Assembly: GCA_017311185.1 (NCBI GenBank)
Contig: JAESUZ010004141.1
Span: 744,001 to 808,000, forward strand
Length of the DNA stretch: 64,000 bases
Source of the DNA: Proteles cristata cristata
Lineage: Eukaryota; Chordata; Mammalia; Carnivora; Hyaenidae
Direction: 5' to 3'
The translations under genes and the position numbers were made by a program. A model generated the notes under the pieces. That model was not told where the DNA came from and did no database searches. It worked only from the letters and a program-made list of their open reading frames with translations. This document shows, one piece after another, positions 59,195 to 64,000 of the stretch. How positions within the stretch are numbered: position 1 is the first letter of the stretch; every line of letters begins with the position of its first letter.

Positions 59195-59580
59195 CCACAT
59201 TGAGATACCACACCTGTCAGAATGGCTAACATTAACAACTTAGGCAACAACAGATGTTGGTGAGGATGCAAAGAGGCTCTTTTTGCACGGCTGGTGGGAA
59301 TGCAAACTGGTGCAGCCCCTCTGGAAAACAGTATGGCGGTTCCTCAAAAAATTAAAAATAGAACTACCCTATGACCCAACAATTGCACTATTAGGTATTT
59401 ATCCAAGGGATTCAGGTGTGCTGTTTTGAAGGGGCACATGCAGCCCAAAGTTGATAGCAGCACTACTGACAATAGCCAAAGTATGGGAAGAGCCCGAATG
59501 TCCATCGATACATAAATGGATAAAGAAGGTGTGGTATATACACACAATGGAGTATTACTAGCGATCAAAAAGAATGAAAT
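59195..59580 (+). mobile_element. L1 fragment lacking its 3' end
   Basis: 'TGAGATACCACACCTGTCAG', 'GGAAAACAGTATGGCGGTTC', 'ATGACCCAACAATTGCACTA', 'ACACAATGGAGTATTACTAG' are clear L1 text. It stops abruptly at 'AGAATGAAATC' with no A tail. Confidence 0.88.
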
Positions 59581-59629
59581 CGGAGCCGAAGCTGGACACT
59601 TAACCGACTGAGCCACCCAGGTACCCCTA
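59581..59629 (-). mobile_element. SINE head fragment fused to L1
   Basis: 49 bases matching only the 5' head of the carnivore SINE in reverse ('CTGAGCCACCCAGGTACCCC'). Body and tail are missing. Confidence 0.88.
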
Positions 59630-59639
59630 GTTCGAGGTT

Positions 59640-59980
59640 TAAAAAAAAACTTTCTTCCTCACAACCTCATGATAGGTAAACCACTTTTATTTCTTAGAAG
59701 CAATCCAGATCTAGTTAGCACCAGGAAAAGCAAAAGTGGTCTTAGATACCATGACTGAAATGACTTAACTAAGAGGTGAGAAGGCTAAGAGACAAAAATT
59801 GCTGAATAGAAAATCTGTTTTCCAATTTTGACTTGAAGGTTGTTCTTGTGCTCAGTCAGGAAACCCGAGGTCAATGGACAGCATGCGGAGTGTTATTTGT
59901 AAAGCACACCAGAGATCTTGGTAGTTCCAAAGATTTGGTATTTATACCCCCTATTAGGGTCTTTAAAAAATAATAATAGG
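59640..59980. other. No recognised feature
   Basis: Unique-looking sequence. Confidence 0.45.
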
Positions 59981-60205
59981 GGCACCTGGGTGGCTCAGTC
60001 GGTTAAGCGTCTGACTTCGGCTCAGGTCATGATCTCACAGTTTGTGGGTTCAAGCCCCGCGTCAGGCTCTGTGCTGACAGCTCAAGAGCCTGGAGCCTGC
60101 TTCGGATTCTGTGTCTCCCTCTCTCTCTGACCCTCCCCTGCTCATGCTGCCTCTCTCACTCTCTCTCAGAAATAAATAAATAAATAAAATAAAAAAGATA
60201 AAAAT
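59981..60205 (+). mobile_element. Carnivore SINE (CAG variant)
   Basis: Near-consensus. The CT tract ends CAG at 60167-60169, followed by AAATAAATAAATAAA. Confidence 0.94.
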
Positions 60206-62045
60206 AATAAAAGCACATGACTCACTCTAAAAATATTTTTAAATGCTTTTTTCAAAAGAATCCCCTATAATCCAACCACCTCCCCAAAAAAAACCCTCAC
60301 CAACCTATTTAGGTCCCAGACTTCCTTTTCTATAGATATAGATTTTTCCTTACAAAATCTGGATCATACTATATATAGACTGTTTCACTGTGATTATTTT
60401 TAGTTTGAGTTTTCTTGGTTGAAACCCCTGGTGACACCAAGTGGGTGGTGTCCCTTAGGCCCAGGAGTGGAGAATCAGAAAAGGTAGCCTCTTCTCTCAA
60501 TTTTGGCAATATCTCACACCACAAAATCTGAGCCCACACTCCCTAACATTGTCCACAATTCAAACACCAAGAGACTGGATTTAAATCTGCCTTCAAGTGT
60601 AACCAAAAAGCTCATTTTTTTTTTGTTTCCTCAGATTTAATCATTCTTTCTTGCATCAAAAATAACAAAATTGTAGGGTGACATTAACACATGATCGTGA
60701 AACAAAAATCTGTTTCATTTCATTAGTCACAGGCTACATATCAGCCAGCTGTTGAGCTAAAAATATGCCTTAGTTTAAATTTTTGTAAAATATGAGTATT
60801 TAAGACTCATTTTGAAAGAAATCTGACTTCTTTCAGTTTCTAAGGACCCACTGAAAGCTTTAGAGAAGAACAAATCAGCACCTCCAAAGCACAAGAAAAA
60901 AGGTGTGTGGATGTGGGAAGAAATTCAAACTTATTGACAATCATTAGGACATAATTTACATCTTATCAGTAAATCTCTGTTAAGGAAAATAATCCACCTC
61001 AGACATAAATATACACGTTCTCAAAGAAAAAACTGGAGATGTCAAAACATCAATAATAAAAGATGTGGTTCTGTCGGGGTAGGAGTGAGCTATGGGGCGT
61101 TGGGCACTAATACTTGCAGCTCTTCCTCATCAGCTGTGGAAGATTCTATCAGGGGTGGGGGCTGTGGAGGGATCTTTCCAACTCTCCGACATCAGCATCC
61201 CACTCAGGTGGCATCATACAGCACAGGGTGCCCCTGACACACAGTCCTCTCCTTTGGGACAGAAGCGGTATGTAGACTTCCATCTCTGTTCAACGGGTCC
61301 CACGGCCAAGGAATCATGTGTCAAGATACATCTACCACCATTAAATATTTCATCATGCAACAGGTAATGGCAGACCTGAAGTAGCACCTGGATTTCAGGT
61401 GTAGTTACAGCAAATTTGAAAGAGATGCTCAGCTATTTCAAGGGCCTTGGAAACTCACAAAGTCATTTAAGAAAAAAAATACATACTCCACTCACCTCTT
61501 GAGAACCACAGGCTCTCTGACTCCCAGCCCAGCGCTCCTGCCACTACACCATCTCGCCAGGCATCACTATTCTCCCAGGACATTTTCTTTTTTTTTTAAA
61601 TAGGAGCATGAAGGCCTAGGGAGATAGATTTGATAGGGAAAGATGCCAGGTATTTTTCTGGCTTTTCATTTCTTCTAAGAACTGCACTTAAGTAGCTGTC
61701 ACACAGAGGCGCAGCCTCCCATCCTTAGTGAACACATGTCTGTCAACGGAAACTTCACGCTGCACTGTAAAACGTGTAAACTCCCAGGTAAAAGTTTTGG
61801 TCATTTAATCCCTAAAGATCATGGAAAGTTTACTTTTCTAAATGTCAACGTAATAGACTGGAGAATTAATTTTCAAGAAGCATTTTGAACAACTTTCGCT
61901 TAAATTCTTAGTGATTTCAATACCTCATTCTACTACACCTGTTAGAGCAATCTGAACCTGCTCGCTTTGGTACTCGGGCGATAACAATCCGCAAGGGTAT
62001 CCACAGGACACTTTATTTTCTCCCGTAGTAAAGATTTCCAACTCT
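60206..62045. other. No confirmed gene
   Basis: Unique-looking sequence. A possible plus-strand mini-exon at 60837-60902 is discussed in the findings. A MIR-like scrap lies near 61520-61560. Confidence 0.45.
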
Positions 62046-62057
62046 GAGAGCAGGAGG

Positions 62058-62268
62058 TGGGGGGGCACCTGGGTGGCTCAGCTGGCTAAGCGTCTGACTC
62101 TTAGTTTCGACTCAGGTCATGATTTCATGGTGGTTTGTGAGTTTGAGCTCCATGTTAGTTCAAGCGCAGAGCCTGCTTGGGATTCTCTTTCTCCCTCTCT
62201 CTCTTTGACCCTACCCCACTTACAAAGTTCTCTCTCTCTAAATAAATGAATAAACTTTAAGAAAAAAA
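62058..62268 (+). mobile_element. Carnivore SINE
   Basis: Duplication GAGAGCAGGAGG (62046-62057) and GAGAGTAGGAAG (62269-62280). Confidence 0.93.
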
Positions 62269-62280
62269 GAGAGTAGGAAG

Positions 62281-64000
62281 GAAGACTGAGAAAAAGAGGA
62301 CAGAAAAGGGAGTGGGGACCCTGGTGATTTCTACAGACAAATAAACAAAGTAATTGCTACTTTAAACACCAGCTCTAGAAGCTTAAAGTAACTTCTTAGA
62401 AAATTAATGCTCAGCTATTTATAGCCTATTCAATCCTGTTACATCAGAGAATGATCTGTTACGTGCAAACATACACTCCAACGACATGCCACATGACAGA
62501 GACCGTGCGTGGCTTTGGACGTAAGAGGACTTGTGCAGAGCACACTGGGGCGTCCCGCACGTAGCCTCTTACACTCGGCCAACCTCGGTCAGGTGACAAC
62601 CTCTCTGAGCACATCAGCGGCTCTATGGTACCTCGAGTTCCCTTCTAAATTCAGAATTCTTTCCCCCGGTTAAAGGGAAAAGCAGGGAGTTGAGGAACAA
62701 AATAAGGAAAGCTTTGACTCAATACCTCGTCAATTCTGTTGTAACACTTGTTCCAATGCAATGGATAAATTAGGGAACAGTTGGAGCATAATTCAGTTTT
62801 TGCTTTTGCTCATGTGGCATTTGCTCCACGAGAAACACGAAGTGAATCCGGAAAACTGCATTTGGCTGAACTGATCGGGGCTGGACGCCAAGCGCACAGG
62901 AGCACACACCGCTGTCCCCCAGCTTCTGGGGTGCACGTGTGCTCCGAGCCACACACACCCCCGCATCTGGGGTTAGGACTTTCTGTCCTACTGCAGAGCA
63001 CCCTCTCCCTGCCGCACAAGCGGCAGCCCTTCCAGCACCACAAGCAAACTTCAGGTCTTTTTCAGGGTCAACTCCCTCATGCTTGTAGTACTTAGGGACT
63101 GTTAGCTGCTTAGCGTATGTGAAATGGTGCTACCATTTTTTATAGGATTTCTTTTTTTTTTTTTTTTTTAGGAGTCATGAAGTTTTTGAGTACTGTATCC
63201 ATAATCCCAGTCTTCCCATAAGCTTCGTGGGGTTTTTTTTTTTTCCTCTTTTTGCTACACAATGATTTTTAGCAATTGTGTATCACATTACAGCAGAACT
63301 GACTGTATCACTGTCTGGGGAAAAGTCATCAACGAACACTTGCATTTTTTTAAAGATAACATATGGACCAGCTTCTTATGAGTCTGCTTATGCATGAAGT
63401 TAAAAATCAGAGAAAAGTCTCAGTTCCCTCCTGAACAGGTGTTGGTTACTCCTTCCTGTAGCTCCCACATCAGATTAGAAGATTGGAGTCAGAAGGAAAG
63501 CATTCTCTTTGAAATAGCCAACAAAACACTGCATTTGTAAAGTAATGAAGAGAAGACACTAAATGTATCTTTTCAATTCAGAGCTTGATTCTGGCAGAAA
63601 ACCTGGCATGTTCCAGTCTAAGAATGCCACCTGTTCGATAATGACATATTCAAAAGCTATTCAATGCCTACTATGAAAGAATATGGAGCAAAAAAATATT
63701 TCTGCAATATACTTCTAACACTGTGTTAGAAATCACAGAGCCTTTACGCTTATTCTGGATAAACTCGGAGGTTAAGGAGGCTAGCAGAGTAAAGAAAGTC
63801 ATGCATGTTTCCTAGTTTCCATGCAAACTAGAAATAGGAGACACCAAATCACTTAGCACCAAAGTGGAAGGCTGGCTAAAACCTGTCACTCGCGCCAATA
63901 GGCAGATAGCAACAGCGCTGCTATTGAGCATACTCAGAAAAGACATGGAACATAATTATTTTGCCTTCTTGAAAGAACCTAAACTTAAAACTAGGACTCA
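62281..64000. other. No confirmed gene up to window end
   Basis: Unique-looking sequence with T runs near 63151-63172 and 63233-63244. A weak minus-strand exon candidate at about 62726-62766 was rejected. Confidence 0.45.

Noticed and set aside
1217..62268. tRNA-Lys-like sequences at many places
   Set aside because: These are the 5' heads of SINEs joined to CT-rich bodies and A tails, with changes from a functional cloverleaf. They are not tRNA genes.
62720..62766. Minus-strand block ending GACGAG|GTATTG with frame HWNKCYNRIDE, a possible upstream exon of the minus-strand gene
   Set aside because: The donor is passable and the phase fits, but no acceptor with a pyrimidine tract could be found upstream on the minus strand, and the frame is not clearly protein-like.

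Overview
The window is vertebrate nuclear DNA from a carnivoran mammal, most likely a feliform (cat-like) species. The main evidence is 36 copies or pieces of the carnivore tRNA-Lys-derived SINE (CAN-SINE/SINEC), most with the feliform-style body that reads 'GCTCTGTGCTGACAGCTCAG' after the tRNA-like head. Carnivore-type L1 elements and old mammalian repeats (L2, MIR, MaLR LTR, a hAT MITE) are also present. There are no prokaryotic genes, no CRISPR array and no intact tRNA or rRNA gene. Almost every long reading frame lies in a transposon or is a chance frame. Repeat family names come from memory of consensus sequences, not from a database search.

Only one host gene can be supported, on the minus strand. 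Its last coding exon (10339-10462, followed by a 3' UTR and an AATAAA signal at 10242-10247) and the exon before it (38097-38227) have clean splice sites. They join in phase across a 27.6-kb intron to give 84 C-terminal residues and a stop. I do not recognise the protein. Upstream exons must lie to the right; none was found with confidence before 64000. So roughly 10.5-64 kb is probably intronic, and 1-10.2 kb is downstream flank.

Layout: 1-10 kb is flank with a dense SINE cluster (3.3-6.6 kb). 10.2-38.1 kb is the last intron. It holds a full-length but dead L1 (15.2-21.65 kb, minus) inserted into an L2, and a second L1 (24.9-29.2 kb, plus) that was itself hit by an RWDD1 processed pseudogene, two SINEs, an A-rich insertion and microsatellite growth. 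It also holds a MaLR LTR and several L2/MIR pieces. 38-64 kb has old L1 fragments, a young SINE triplet (43.1-43.85 kb), and mixed-orientation SINEs at 50-54.8 kb.

The observation most worth following is in the SINEs. A subset, including the youngest-looking copies, carries a complete 3' splice-site layout: a CTGAC branch-point-like motif, a long CT tract, then CTAG or CAG. This is followed at once by AATAAA poly(A) signals. One such copy lies in sense orientation in the last intron of the host gene, so it could act as a ready-made alternative terminal exon.
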